Source: Saprolegnia diclina VS20
Lineage: Eukaryota > Oomycota > Saprolegniomycetes > Saprolegniales > Saprolegniaceae
Length of the DNA: 64,000 nt
NCBI RefSeq assembly: GCF_000281045.1
Contig: NW_008246097.1
Span: 199,951 to 263,950 of the forward strand
Direction of reading: 5' to 3'
The notes under the pieces are model-generated. The model had not been told where the DNA came from, made no database searches, and saw only the letters and a program-made list of their open reading frames with translations. Made by a program: the position numbers and the translations under genes. Positions 1 through 9,635 of this stretch are shown piece after piece. The number at the start of each line of letters is the position of its first letter. Position 1 is the stretch's first letter.

Positions 1-803
1 CTCGTCGTGCGTTGTCGGCTTGATCGCCGGGTGGAACCGCAGCTCGTTGAGACACGCAAGGACCATTTCGAGCGGCGACTGGAGGCCGTGATTGCCGCGG
101 TGTGCAAACTGAATCGCTTTCGAGCGCTGCTTGATGCGCTCAAACACCACGAGGAGCCGAAAGATGCGAAGAATGATGCGCAGCCGGAGCAGCGAGACCA
201 CGAGCTTGGACTGGTTGTGCGAGCTGGTCGTGACGCTGATGATGCCCAGCACGAACGACCCGATGACGACGATCGCGTCAAATAGGTTCCAAAACCCCTT
301 GAGTATGTTGGTGCCAAAGCCAACGAGGCGGAGGCCCAATTCGAGCATGAGGAGCGACCCGACGACCAAGTCGACGTAGTTGAAGATCGGCTGGTACTGG
401 TCGTCCGGGTTCTCGGCGTCGTGCTCTGCAAACGTATCGGAGAAGGCGATTTGCACCAGCTACATGCCATGAAATCGCGTCGACGTACGAGGTTGACGTA
501 CCACAAAGATGCCGTACGTGATGACGAGCGTGATGAAGAAGAACTCGACCTTGATGTTCATCATGAAGCTGCCGACGCGCGCGCGCCGCCTAGACCACAC
601 CATGACCATCAACATCCAAGACGACAAGTGCCCAAGAAGTACTTGTCCATCCATTTGGCGCGCGGTGGCTGCTTGACGCGGACACCGCCGCGCCGGGCGC
701 CTGTGGCCTCAAGGGCCTTTTGCAGCGGGAGCGAGTCGGACGGCACGACCGACCGCGCGCCGGGCTTGGCCATCATGCGTGGCGACTTGACGCTCACGCT
801 CAT
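1..803 (-). CDS. Voltage-sensor ion-channel-like protein, 3' end missing
   Basis: Only the N-terminal part is present; the gene continues past the left edge. I place exons at 803-643, 589-502 and 459-1, joined by GT-AG introns of 53 and 42 nt. After a basic N-terminus of about 50 residues there are four membrane segments typical of a voltage sensor: S1 (VEFFFITLVITYGIF), S2 (YVDLVVGSLLMLELGLRLV), S3 (FDAIVVIGSFVLGII) and an S4 with regularly spaced arginines (LLRLRIILRIFRLL). No pore segment follows in what is visible; the chain turns hydrophilic (SPLEMVLACLNELRFHP). The protein may therefore be a stand-alone voltage sensor coupled to a cytosolic domain, such as an enzyme, instead of a channel. 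The ATG at 803 is preferred over an upstream TTG. The S1-S4 call is solid; the function of the missing part is unknown. Confidence 0.7.
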
Positions 804-899
804 CGCGGTGGCGCCAACGTCCAAGCGCAAATAGAAAGCTCCCTGTCTAAACAGGCGGCGAAACTCCTCCTATTCTTAGCACTGACACAACTTCGTCAA

Positions 900-2836
900 C
901 TAACTAGTAGCCGAGTAAAAGGCACTCGGGAGCAAGCCGCGCGCAGCGGCTTCGTCGAGCTGCTCGATGCACGGGCGACACGTAATGTAGGTCGCGTTGG
1001 GCAGATCCGCTGGCGCCGGTCCGAGAACCACCGCCGTCCGGGGCACGTGCTTCTACGCGTCGCCGAATGACACAACGTATCGCCAAATGCTGGGTGGCAC
1101 CTCGCAGTAGGCCGCGACGCAGAAGCGGCAGCAGTGCGTCGTTGGCGCCGAGCACTTGAAGCAAAAGTGGCGGGGGCAGCGCCAGAGACCTTTGTCTGGT
1201 ATCGCACTCCCGAGACAATCTAGCGATCGATGACGCAAGGCAGAGGAGGAGGTCGGATGAATACCGGGGTGGTAGACTTTGGGGCAGCGCACGGCGCCCT
1301 TGTGTTTTCTATACAGAGATTAGGCGGCTCGCAGCCTACGAGACGTACGCGACGTGGTCACACTCAATGAGGACGCCGCCGTCCTTGCAGCAGAAGCACG
1401 AGTCTTCCGAGATGAGGGGCACCTTGGTGGCTTCGCGCTGTACGAGCATCGTCGCGTAGCTCACCGTGTACGTGAGCGCGTCCGTGGGGTCGACGAGGAC
1501 GACGCCCATCGCCTTGGCCTTGGGCCTACATTGCTCTGTTGCCTCTAACATCGTGGAAAGAACGCACGTGATTGCAACTGAGGCAAAGGAGGGCAGGACG
1601 CAGGACGCGCACTGCCACTTGGTAGTCGCCTCGGACGACAACGTGCCCATGAGGTCTTGGCACGGGTCGCAGAACTCGCGCTTGCACGTGCTGCAGCGCA
1701 ATGGCGTCTCGTCGAGGCCACCACAGAGCGTGCAGAACGGCGCCGACCCTTCTTGGCTTGCACGAAGCGTATCCAGACACGACGCACAGAGCGAAAGCGG
1801 CTGCCCGTGCGTGTTCTACTCGGTCGAGAGACGTCGAACCGTCGGCATCACTCGGGTGGTCGCACCTGGAGGACAGACGGGTGTGGCACCACATCATCCT
1901 TGGAGGTGCACACGACGCAGGTAAGCAGCTGTCTACGGGAGCATGCGGGCTCAAGAGCTTGGTGTCATTGGGGACGCACCGTGGTTGCTGGCAGGCCGCG
2001 CACGAACAGTCGTGGGCGCAGAGCCGGCAATGATACCGAACCGTGCCCGAGACGAACGCTGCCTCGTTTTGGCCAAAGTGCGTTTGCATGCAAGTCGCAC
2101 AGAACGTATGGCGAGCGTCTCCGTTGGGGCAGTGGAACACAGCACGGTCTTGCCTACAGCGTCTTGGCGCATGAGATTTGCACGTTCGTTCGGCCCTGTG
2201 AGAGCGTACGCGAGATGACAGAGGTGGCAGACGCGCCGAGCATGGTTGGCGCTACAACACGTCGTAACGGGGATACAAAACGCAGCTAAGGTACCTTCCG
2301 GGCTGGGTGATGCACTGGAGGTTGAAGGTGCGATTGTCGCTGGTCGCATCGTGGCGCGGCTGCTTCTTCCGTGCGCGCACGGGCTCGTCGCGTACACGCT
2401 TGGTTGCATTCTTCTCCTTGCGATCTTCGGTCGCGATGATGGACGTCATGACGCTGGCGCACGTCGCGTAGTGTTTGGCGTCGAGGCTGTGCTGGAGAAG
2501 CGCGAGCTGTTCTTGGCGGCGAATGGACGCGACCGCGCGCTCCACCTCGGCGAACGCAAAGGCCGCGTCGAAGCGGAAGCAGTGCACGGCCGTCTCGTCC
2601 GCGTGCCAAAACATCGCACCGGCTTCAAGCGTCACGTCGGCGAGGCGCGCGATGCTGTAGAGCTGCTTCGTCGCCGGGTCCTGGAAGAGCGCCTTGGCGT
2701 CGACGGTTCCCGATGCGTCGATCTCGGACGGCGCAATGCGCTCGATCACAAGGACGAGCTCGCAGGCCGCTGCGACGGCGCGGAAGCCTGGGGCCGCGTC
2801 GCGCCGACGCTCGAGGAGCGTTCCGCGGAAACCCAT
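900..2836 (-). CDS. CDCA7-type R1 zinc finger + ADD-like + PHD finger chromatin protein
   Basis: Nine exons (2836-2295, 2251-2210, 2153-1980, 1932-1866, 1815-1568, 1525-1349, 1308-1265, 1219-1101, 1052-900) give 521 residues with every junction in phase. Residues 1-180 form an unrecognised N-terminal region ending in a basic stretch. Residues about 188-250 carry a zf-4CXXC_R1 finger of the CDCA7 family (CHLC, CPNG, FCATC, HCRLC, CSCAAC). Residues about 257-345 resemble an ADD finger of the DNMT3/ATRX kind (CVVC, LCASC, FCTLCGG, RCSTCKREFC, QCASC). Residues about 390-470 are a PHD finger close to the NSD C5HCH type (SCFCCKDGGVLIECD, CPKVYHPDCLG, LWRCPRHFC). CDCA7 proteins recruit HELLS-type remodellers, and ADD and PHD fingers read histone H3 tails, so a nuclear chromatin-reader role is inferred. 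It is divergently oriented to the first receptor-kinase gene. Confidence 0.85.
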
Positions 2837-3546
2837 TTTGGTGGTCGACGCAATTAAAACGCGGTGAGCAGAATCTGTTTAAACGCGCTTTTATAGATGG
2901 GCAAAAGAGGTTTTACGGGTTCAAACCAGTGGTGCACGTAGACAAATTTGCGTCCCGTTTCTCAAGGAGGCTGCAACTCGTGCTGGCCAGCGGTCCAGCG
3001 CAGCACTATGTAGCGATGCAGCACGACAACAGCCCCGAGCTAATGCCAAGGATGCCACAACGATACCGGTACTTAGTTGGGGGTTGAAGGGTTAAGCTTT
3101 CTCCGTGCCACACGGTACGTACTGCTGGCCATCACGAGAGCTACCAGCCAGACGAATCGTGGACTTACGTTGGTGCTTTCGCTTTGTAGCTACTGTACCG
3201 GTATGCACGCTGGCTACACAAGCTTTCTGCTCGTGTTGTTAGGCGGCAACCGAGTGGACCTAAAACGTAATATGACGCCTTTCTTCAAATCACGTTAAAG
3301 CATATTTCCGGATCCGGATGCGACGGTGCGATCCTTCCGGCGTGGCTGACGTCCAGCATGAGGTCCAGCGCGGCGCCTTGAGGGCCTCGGGCGCATCCCA
3401 GATCGTAGCTCTCGCGCAGCTCGTAGCTGCTTCTTGTGCGTGGGCTTGGTGCATGGGATACGCATACTGGCGCTAAAGTTGGCAAATGTGACCAGGGCCC
3501 ACTTGACCCATGCGTCGGTGGTATCTGGTTCTCAGAGTCGATTCGC
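2837..3546. other. Divergent intergenic region with a tandem TCCGGA motif
   Basis: This region separates the zinc-finger gene (minus) from the first receptor kinase (plus) and must hold both promoters. No convincing ORF is present. Two directly adjacent TCCGGA hexamers lie at 3307-3318, about 230 nt upstream of the kinase ATG. Confidence 0.5.
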
Positions 3547-5694
3547 ATGAGCGCTACTACGAGCATGAATATCCCCAAGGGCTTTGCACAGCTGCCGGCG
3601 GACTTTCTGCCGGCGTACCGACGCCTCCAGATCGTCAATGCCATCGGGTACGCCATCCTCGCGCTTGTGTGCACATCGCTCATTGTGCACTTGCGCCGGC
3701 ACCGCGCGACCGCCTACTCGGGCGACGACGGCGCGACACGCAAGCTCATTCTGCCGTCGTTCGAGCCGCTCTTACGGACGATCGCCATCACGTCGCTCGT
3801 GCTCGGCCTCTACTTTACAGTCGTGGCCATTGTCAACTTTACCGGTGCGCTCGGGTCGGGCGTCGCGCTCCAAGCGCTCTTCCAAGGCCGGCAGGCGCTC
3901 AACCACTTTATCGTGCTCTTCTTCAGCCAGCGCAGCGTCTCGAAGCGGGCGCTGCGGCGCGCCGGTGCGATCGCGCTCGGGCTCATGACGCCGCCGCTCG
4001 CGATGGCCACGGCGTTTACGTTTCTCGACACGCCAAGCACGACGCGGTACATTGCGCAGTCCATCTACTCGGGGCTTCTCGCCTTTGGCTACGTGTACAT
4101 TGCGATCTTCCCGCTCTCGCGCGCGTCGCCGCGGGTGTGGCGCGAGTTTGCGGGCTTTGTCTTGGTCTATTACATAGCGCTTGGGATTCAATCGTACCTC
4201 TTTTTCCGCGACAACATGGGCGTCGGCGCGACCTTCCTCGTGGTCATGCTCGTGTGGGACACGCTATTGCCGTACTTTCTATGGCGGCTCTTACGCGCCG
4301 ACACGGAGCACTGGCGCGGCCTCGGGCAGCGCGCGGTCTCGCTTACGCGCGAGCGCACGACGACCGTGCTCCACGAAGCCGTCTCGAGCGAGGGCCTCCA
4401 CGTACTCTTGGAGCTGCATGAACATCACGTCGTCGACTTTGCGCACCTCAAGGTCGACGACTGCATCGGCGGCGGCCTTGCCTCGACTGTGCACCGGGGC
4501 ACCCTCTTTGCCAAGTGGCCGGTCGCGATCAAGGTGTTTACGCCGCCCGAGATCTCGCAGGCGGCCGTGCTCGAGTTCTCACACGAGGCCGCGCTCTGGG
4601 CCGCGCTGCAGCACCCGAATATCGTTGCATTTTACGGTATTTGCGTCTCGCCGCCCGCGATTTGCTTTGTGTCGGAGCTCTGCGTCGGGACCCTCAGCGA
4701 CGTGTTGAGTGCGCCACCGCCACTGTATCTCGAACCGCTCTGGCCGCAGCTGTGTCTCATGCTGGACGCGGCCCGCGCGGTCGCGTACCTCCATAGCTTC
4801 ACCCCGCCTTTCCTCCATCGCGACCTGAAGCCCTCGAGCTTCCTCGTGGGCGAGGAGCATGTGCTCAAGCTCTCTGACTTTGGCGACGCGCGAAGCGTTG
4901 CGACGCGTGAGCGCAGCATGACGGTGCGCGGGACGTTCGACTACATGGCGCCCGAGGTCATTGACGGCGCGCAGGGCCGCGCGTCGTACGATGACCGCGC
5001 CGACGTCTTCAGCTTGGCGATCACGCTCTGGGATATTTGCCACCCGGGCCGAGACAAGTACCCGCTGGGCCACCACAATCATTTCCGCGTCTTTGAACTC
5101 GTGCTCGACGGCCACCGACCTCCGCTGGACGCGAATCTGCACCCGGCGCTCGCCGATCTTCTTGAGAGTGCGTGGTGTCCGTCGCCGCTCTACCGCATCT
5201 CGGCCGCGACGATTGTGTCGCGCCTGGAGCAGCTCCAGGCGGCGCTGAGTGAAGCGGTGCTGGCGCCGCAGCTGTGCGCGACACCGGTCGTCGAGGTGAC
5301 GGGCGACGCGCTCGTTCGCCGCGTTTTGGACGGTCCGTACGCCTTCTCGGCAGCTGAGGCAACGCGGCTCTGCAATGGGCTCATGGACGGCGGCGTGCTC
5401 CACCACTACGTCCACAAGAAGCCCTTTTACAATACCCACTCGAGCGTCTACGTGCTCTCGACGCGATCGCTCACCGACTTGTGCTCGAGCGAGACGACGA
5501 CCGTCGTCTGCGACTGCAAGCGACTCGCGCAAGGAAAACACAAACGGCTCGCGACAAAAGCGCCGCACTTGTGGCGGCCGTGGCGGTCCTGGCGAAGCCC
5601 TAGCCCGCTGCGCACGAGGCTACTGAGCCGCGACAGCACGAGCATTTTGCAGGACGATAGTCAAACAACACGCTCCGTCATATTGGGGGTCTAA
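3547..5694 (+). CDS. 7TM receptor fused to TKL kinase and DEP domain (paralogue 1)
   Basis: Intronless, 715 residues. The ATG at 3547 is chosen because upstream in-frame codons are not ATG and MSA- starts occur in two paralogues. Seven hydrophobic segments occupy residues about 25-265; the basic loop after TM1 (LRRHRATAY) puts the N-terminus outside and the kinase in the cytosol. A juxtamembrane motif (LLRADTEHWRGLG) precedes the kinase (about 295-555): glycine loop IGGGLAST, VAIK lysine at K329, HRD at 424-426, DFG at 444. The catalytic-loop Asn of HRDxKxxN is Ser here (HRDLKPSSF), so activity may be reduced. Residues about 580-640 fit a DEP domain. The tail has a CDCKRLAQGK motif shared with the paralogues. 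Kinase subfamily TKL is assigned from motif character; the ligand is unknown. Confidence 0.85.
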   Translation: MSATTSMNIPKGFAQLPADFLPAYRRLQIVNAIGYAILALVCTSLIVHLRRHRATAYSGDDGATRKLILPSFEPLLRTIAITSLVLGLYFTVVAIVNFTGALGSGVALQALFQGRQALNHFIVLFFSQRSVSKRALRRAGAIALGLMTPPLAMATAFTFLDTPSTTRYIAQSIYSGLLAFGYVYIAIFPLSRASPRVWREFAGFVLVYYIALGIQSYLFFRDNMGVGATFLVVMLVWDTLLPYFLWRLLRADTEHWRGLGQRAVSLTRERTTTVLHEAVSSEGLHVLLELHEHHVVDFAHLKVDDCIGGGLASTVHRGTLFAKWPVAIKVFTPPEISQAAVLEFSHEAALWAALQHPNIVAFYGICVSPPAICFVSELCVGTLSDVLSAPPPLYLEPLWPQLCLMLDAARAVAYLHSFTPPFLHRDLKPSSFLVGEEHVLKLSDFGDARSVATRERSMTVRGTFDYMAPEVIDGAQGRASYDDRADVFSLAITLWDICHPGRDKYPLGHHNHFRVFELVLDGHRPPLDANLHPALADLLESAWCPSPLYRISAATIVSRLEQLQAALSEAVLAPQLCATPVVEVTGDALVRRVLDGPYAFSAAEATRLCNGLMDGGVLHHYVHKKPFYNTHSSVYVLSTRSLTDLCSSETTTVVCDCKRLAQGKHKRLATKAPHLWRPWRSWRSPSPLRTRLLSRDSTSILQDDSQTTRSVILGV

Positions 5695-5856
5695 TCCGCG
5701 TTGGTGTCGTAGCGGCGACAGTGCTTTGGTGTAGCGCTGCCAAAGGCGACCTGTAGCAGGCTTGACGACCTCAAGTGGGCACGGCCGCATAAGATTGGCC
5801 TTCGCAGAGACCGGTGCTGGGATCGAACCGCGGTCATTTCAGCAAATGAGGTGCAC

Positions 5857-6000
5857 NNNNNNNNNNNNNNNNNNNNNNNNNNNNNNNNNNNNNNNNNNNN
5901 NNNNNNNNNNNNNNNNNNNNNNNNNNNNNNNNNNNNNNNNNNNNNNNNNNNNNNNNNNNNNNNNNNNNNNNNNNNNNNNNNNNNNNNNNNNNNNNNNNNN
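5857..6000. other. Assembly gap flanked by an identical 36-bp sequence
   Basis: Positions 5857-6000 are all N. The 36 bases before the gap (5821-5856) are repeated exactly just after it (6001-6036). This suggests a tandem repeat that was not resolved, or a scaffolding artefact that placed overlapping contig ends on both sides. Confidence 0.95.
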
Positions 6001-6700
6001 GATCGAACCGCGGTCATTTCAGCAAATGAGGTGCACGGTTGGAGTATCGGTGGTCAGGAGACGGGCAAAAGAATAATGTCATCAATTCCTGCAGTAAGAA
6101 ATGCGCGAGCAAGCTGTACGAGCCACTGTTTTCAGGCAAATACAGCACTTTTCGCAGTCACACTGTGTTCTAATGGTCTATAAACAATGTTTAGCAACAA
6201 TGTTTATACACGTGTGCTTGTACCAGGTACGATCCATTCATACCAACAGATAACGGGCTCCGGCTACAAACGTATGGTCCTCCTTCATTCGACTTGCGTC
6301 GTATTGATGACGAAATGTGCCAATCAAATTGGAATAAGAAAAAGGATATGCACGTTTGTGAAAACCAATGAAAGCCATTGGTGCAAGCATTTGGCGCGAA
6401 CCCGCCCGCGTTGGAGCAAGTACTGGCCACACGGGCGGGGGCACTGAACGACGACGACAGCTTGTCGTTGGTTCTTCATTTCTCTGTCGCATTTACAGTG
6501 CATGCACCCTCGCGTCATTGCAAAGGGTGGGACGGCGCGCTGACACCACGTACCACACAAAAGGCAACGCGGGTCGTGGCATGTCGCTTGGCGTCGATGA
6601 AGAAGGAAAGGTCGCGCGTACTGTTATTCTCGTCGCATTGGCCACACGGCGTCGCGTTGTTGCTTTCGCACGATCGAAGACTGCACGAAGATCGCACTAC

Positions 6701-6725
6701 GATCCAATAAGATCCAATAAGATCC
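6701..6725. repeat. 10-bp direct repeat (GATCCAATAA)
   Basis: Two full copies of GATCCAATAA plus the first five bases of a third lie in the intergenic region upstream of receptor-kinase paralogue 2. Confidence 0.9.
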
Positions 6726-7104
6726 GCTCGGCCACATTGCCCTTTTGGAAGTGCAAACTGGTTACTTTTGTCATCACACCCACCAATCCTCCCGATTCGA
6801 TGCTTCAGCTGCAGACGCGCAGCAGATCCGGCGAGACGGCGCTGAAGACCGCGATCTCATCACCGTAATCCGAGTAGCTCTCGTTTCACGTCAATTGCAC
6901 GATCCCCGAGAGGCCCAAGCCGCGAACGGCCACCTCAAAAGGTGTGGGTACTACTGTTGCCGGTGATGTGTAGCACAACGTGACGCAGTCGCACAGTCGG
7001 CCATTCGATGGGCGCACGTTACTTTGCCTACGAACCGCAGGCGGAGGTGGATGCGTTCGCATTGGGTCATAGCTTGCCACAATTCAAATTCGACCGTCCA
7101 CATC

Positions 7105-9279
7105 ATGTCTGCGCTCGCAACACCAGCGCCGGCGCTGGACGACGTCTTCTACCATGACTACCGCAAGGTCCAAGTCGTCAACGTCTTTGGCTATGGCCTG
7201 CTCTTGACCACGTCGCTCGCGATCATTGTGTACCTTCGACGTACGCGGTCCACAGCGTACCTCGGCGACATGGAGGCCGCCAAGAAGGTCCTCCTCCCAG
7301 CCTTTGAGCCGCTCTTGTGGATTCTCGCGGCCGTTGCGGGCGGGTACTGTAGCTTCTACCTCGGCGCGGCGGTCGCCGAATACTCGGGTCCGCTCTCATC
7401 GCCCGTGTACACGGAGGTGCTCTACATGCCGCGTCAGTTCAACAGCTACCTCGTTGTCGTGTACCTTAGCCAGCCGAGCTTGTCGCTGCCGTCCTTGCAC
7501 CGTGCGCTCGCGATAGCGGTCGTCTTGGCGGCCGGCGCGCCGCTCATTGCACTCCTCACGGTCGCGATTGATACCGACTTGCAGGTCCGGTACACGCTCC
7601 TCACAATCTACCGGTCGATCATGGTGCTCGGGTTCCTCTACCGCTTTGTCTGGCCCGGCTCGCGCGCGAATCGCCGCGCGTGGCGCATCTTCCTCGGCTT
7701 TGTGCTCGTCTACTATGTGAGCTTCTTCTCGCAGACGTACATGTTCTTCAAGGACCTCTCGACCGAAGGCACGTTCTTCCTCTTCACGACGTCGTTTTGG
7801 TACGTCCTGGCGCCGTTTGCGATCTGGCAGCTCCTCAAGGCCGACACGGAGCACTGGCGCGGCGTCGGGCGCCAAGCCATTTTGCAAAACCCCGACACAA
7901 AGGTCCACGAAGTGGTGTCGGCCCAAGGTCTCCACGTCCTTCTTGAAGTCCACCAGCGTGATGTCATTGACTTTGCCCATCTCAAGATCGACGACAAGAT
8001 CGGCGTTGGCGCCACGTCCGATGTCTACAAGGGCCTGCTCCGCTCCTCGACGCGCGTCGCCGTCAAGGTCTACACGCCCAACGAGATCTCGGAGGCGACG
8101 ATCACCGAGTTTTCCCAAGAAACCGCGCTTTGCGCCGCGCTCAAGCACCCGAACATCGTGGCCTTCTATGGCATGTGCGTCGCGCCGCCGGCGATTTGCC
8201 TCGTCTCGGAGCTCTGCGAGTGCTCGCTCGATGCGCTCTTGACGCAGCCCCGGCCAGCGTACACGGACCCGCTGCTCGCCCAAATCGTGCTCATGCTGGA
8301 CGCGGCCCGCGCGGTCGCGTACCTCCACAGCTTCTCGCCGCCGTTCTTGCATCGGGATCTCAAGCCGGCCAACTTTTTGCTGGACGTCAACCACGTGCTC
8401 AAGCTCACCGACTTTGGCGAGTCGCGCAGTCTCTCGAACCGCGCCATGACGATCAAGGGCACGATCGAGTACATGGCGCCAGAGGTCATCGAAGGCAAGC
8501 AAGGCGTCGCGACGTACACGCACGTCGCCGACGTCTACTCGCTCGCGATCACGCTCTGGGACATTTTGCACCCGGGCCGTGAAAAGTACCCGGTCGGCCG
8601 CCAGAACCCGCTCAAAATCTTTGAAATGGTACTCGACGGCCAGCGCCCGCCGCTCGACCACGAGCTGCACCCGCTTCTGCGGGACGTGCTGGAGAGCGCG
8701 TGGTGCTCGCAGCCCGAGTACCGCCCGTCAGCCATGGCGATCGTCCAAGCTCTCGAACAAGTCCAAGAAGAGCTCTGCGGCATTCTGGCGCAGAACCTCC
8801 TCCGCGTCATCAAGTGCCTCGGGCCGCACTTGGCGGCGACCGGCAATGAGCTCACGCACTGCTTGATCCAGAACGAGTATGCGTTCACGGTGGCTGAGGC
8901 GACGCGGCTCGGGAACGCGCTCATGGACGCGGGTCTCCTGCACCACGAGACGCACGAGCGGGCATTTGAAGACTCGGCAACGATCACGTACTTCTTCCAT
9001 GAGCAAGCGATTGAGCTCAGCCAGCCATGCGTGCTGCTCTCCAAGGACAACAAGTCGAACGACGGAGGCGACAGCAGCCACAACGTCGACCTCCTTGAAG
9101 CTGGGTGCCGCTGCCGCCAGCACGCGCAAGGGCACGTGCCGCAGGCAAAAACCAAGTGGTATCAACGCCCGCGGAAAGAGCGCCCCAAGGTGAACGCGCT
9201 CACTGTGCACTTGCTCAACGACCTCGCCGAAGAAGACTCGCTGCACAAGGTCTCGGACACTACGTCGCTTTCCGGCTAG
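7105..9279 (+). CDS. 7TM receptor fused to TKL kinase and DEP domain (paralogue 2)
   Basis: Intronless, 724 residues from the ATG at 7105 (MSALAT); an in-frame ATG at 7051 would add a short unconserved extension. Layout matches paralogue 1: seven TM segments (residues about 28-270), juxtamembrane motif LLKADTEHWRGVG, kinase, DEP-like domain and a cysteine-pair tail (CRCRQHAQGH). All catalytic landmarks are intact: glycine loop IGVGATSDV, K321 in VAVKVY, HRDLKPAN with D418, and DFG at 436. It is therefore the best candidate active kinase of the cluster together with paralogue 4. The DEP-like region (about 575-635) includes EATRLGNALMDAGLLHH. By analogy with DEP-containing RGS proteins the domain may anchor the kinase to membrane or receptor; that is inference. 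Confidence 0.88.
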   Translation: MSALATPAPALDDVFYHDYRKVQVVNVFGYGLLLTTSLAIIVYLRRTRSTAYLGDMEAAKKVLLPAFEPLLWILAAVAGGYCSFYLGAAVAEYSGPLSSPVYTEVLYMPRQFNSYLVVVYLSQPSLSLPSLHRALAIAVVLAAGAPLIALLTVAIDTDLQVRYTLLTIYRSIMVLGFLYRFVWPGSRANRRAWRIFLGFVLVYYVSFFSQTYMFFKDLSTEGTFFLFTTSFWYVLAPFAIWQLLKADTEHWRGVGRQAILQNPDTKVHEVVSAQGLHVLLEVHQRDVIDFAHLKIDDKIGVGATSDVYKGLLRSSTRVAVKVYTPNEISEATITEFSQETALCAALKHPNIVAFYGMCVAPPAICLVSELCECSLDALLTQPRPAYTDPLLAQIVLMLDAARAVAYLHSFSPPFLHRDLKPANFLLDVNHVLKLTDFGESRSLSNRAMTIKGTIEYMAPEVIEGKQGVATYTHVADVYSLAITLWDILHPGREKYPVGRQNPLKIFEMVLDGQRPPLDHELHPLLRDVLESAWCSQPEYRPSAMAIVQALEQVQEELCGILAQNLLRVIKCLGPHLAATGNELTHCLIQNEYAFTVAEATRLGNALMDAGLLHHETHERAFEDSATITYFFHEQAIELSQPCVLLSKDNKSNDGGDSSHNVDLLEAGCRCRQHAQGHVPQAKTKWYQRPRKERPKVNALTVHLLNDLAEEDSLHKVSDTTSLSG

Positions 9280-9635
9280 TAGGCTGTCGGCGAGCTCACT
9301 TCGACTCATCGTATTCGTGTAGTCTCTAATCATGTATCTTCTTTTGTCTACTTCAATACTTGAATGAGTGTCGAGCTGCCGCGTCGACTACCTAACCCTA
9401 AACCTAACCCACAGACGGGAGTTCCGAGGCTCGTTTTGGCACAGGAGGACCCGTACGTGGAGGGGACTAGAACGCGATCGATGGTTATCTCTGACTGTAT
9501 GGGCGACATTGCGCCAGCGTGAGTCACGTTGGCTCTTGGCCTGAGAACGTAGTTACTAGATCTGCACACGAGGCCAGGTCGTTCGTCATTCCGTAAGTTA
9601 ATAAATGGGTTTACATACAGGGGTCCCATAGTGTT
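9280..9635. other. Convergent intergenic region with a telomere-like motif
   Basis: This is the shared 3' region of receptor-kinase paralogues 2 (plus) and 3 (minus). No gene is seen. It contains CCTAACCCTAAACCTAACCC at 9391-9410, which resembles short degenerate telomere repeats on the C-rich strand. Confidence 0.6.

Larger units (their letters stand above)
5695..7104. other. Intergenic region containing an assembly gap
   Basis: This separates paralogues 1 and 2 of the receptor kinases. Small ORFs exist on both strands but none has coding-like composition or a recognisable domain. The region is more AT-rich than its flanks, contains the run of Ns and a short tandem repeat, and presumably holds the promoter of the next kinase. 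Confidence 0.5.

Noticed and set aside
5800-5856. tRNA-like T-loop/B-box (GGTTCGATCC on the minus strand) near the gap
   Set aside because: The flanking bases do not form a T stem, and no anticodon or acceptor stem fits; probably chance.
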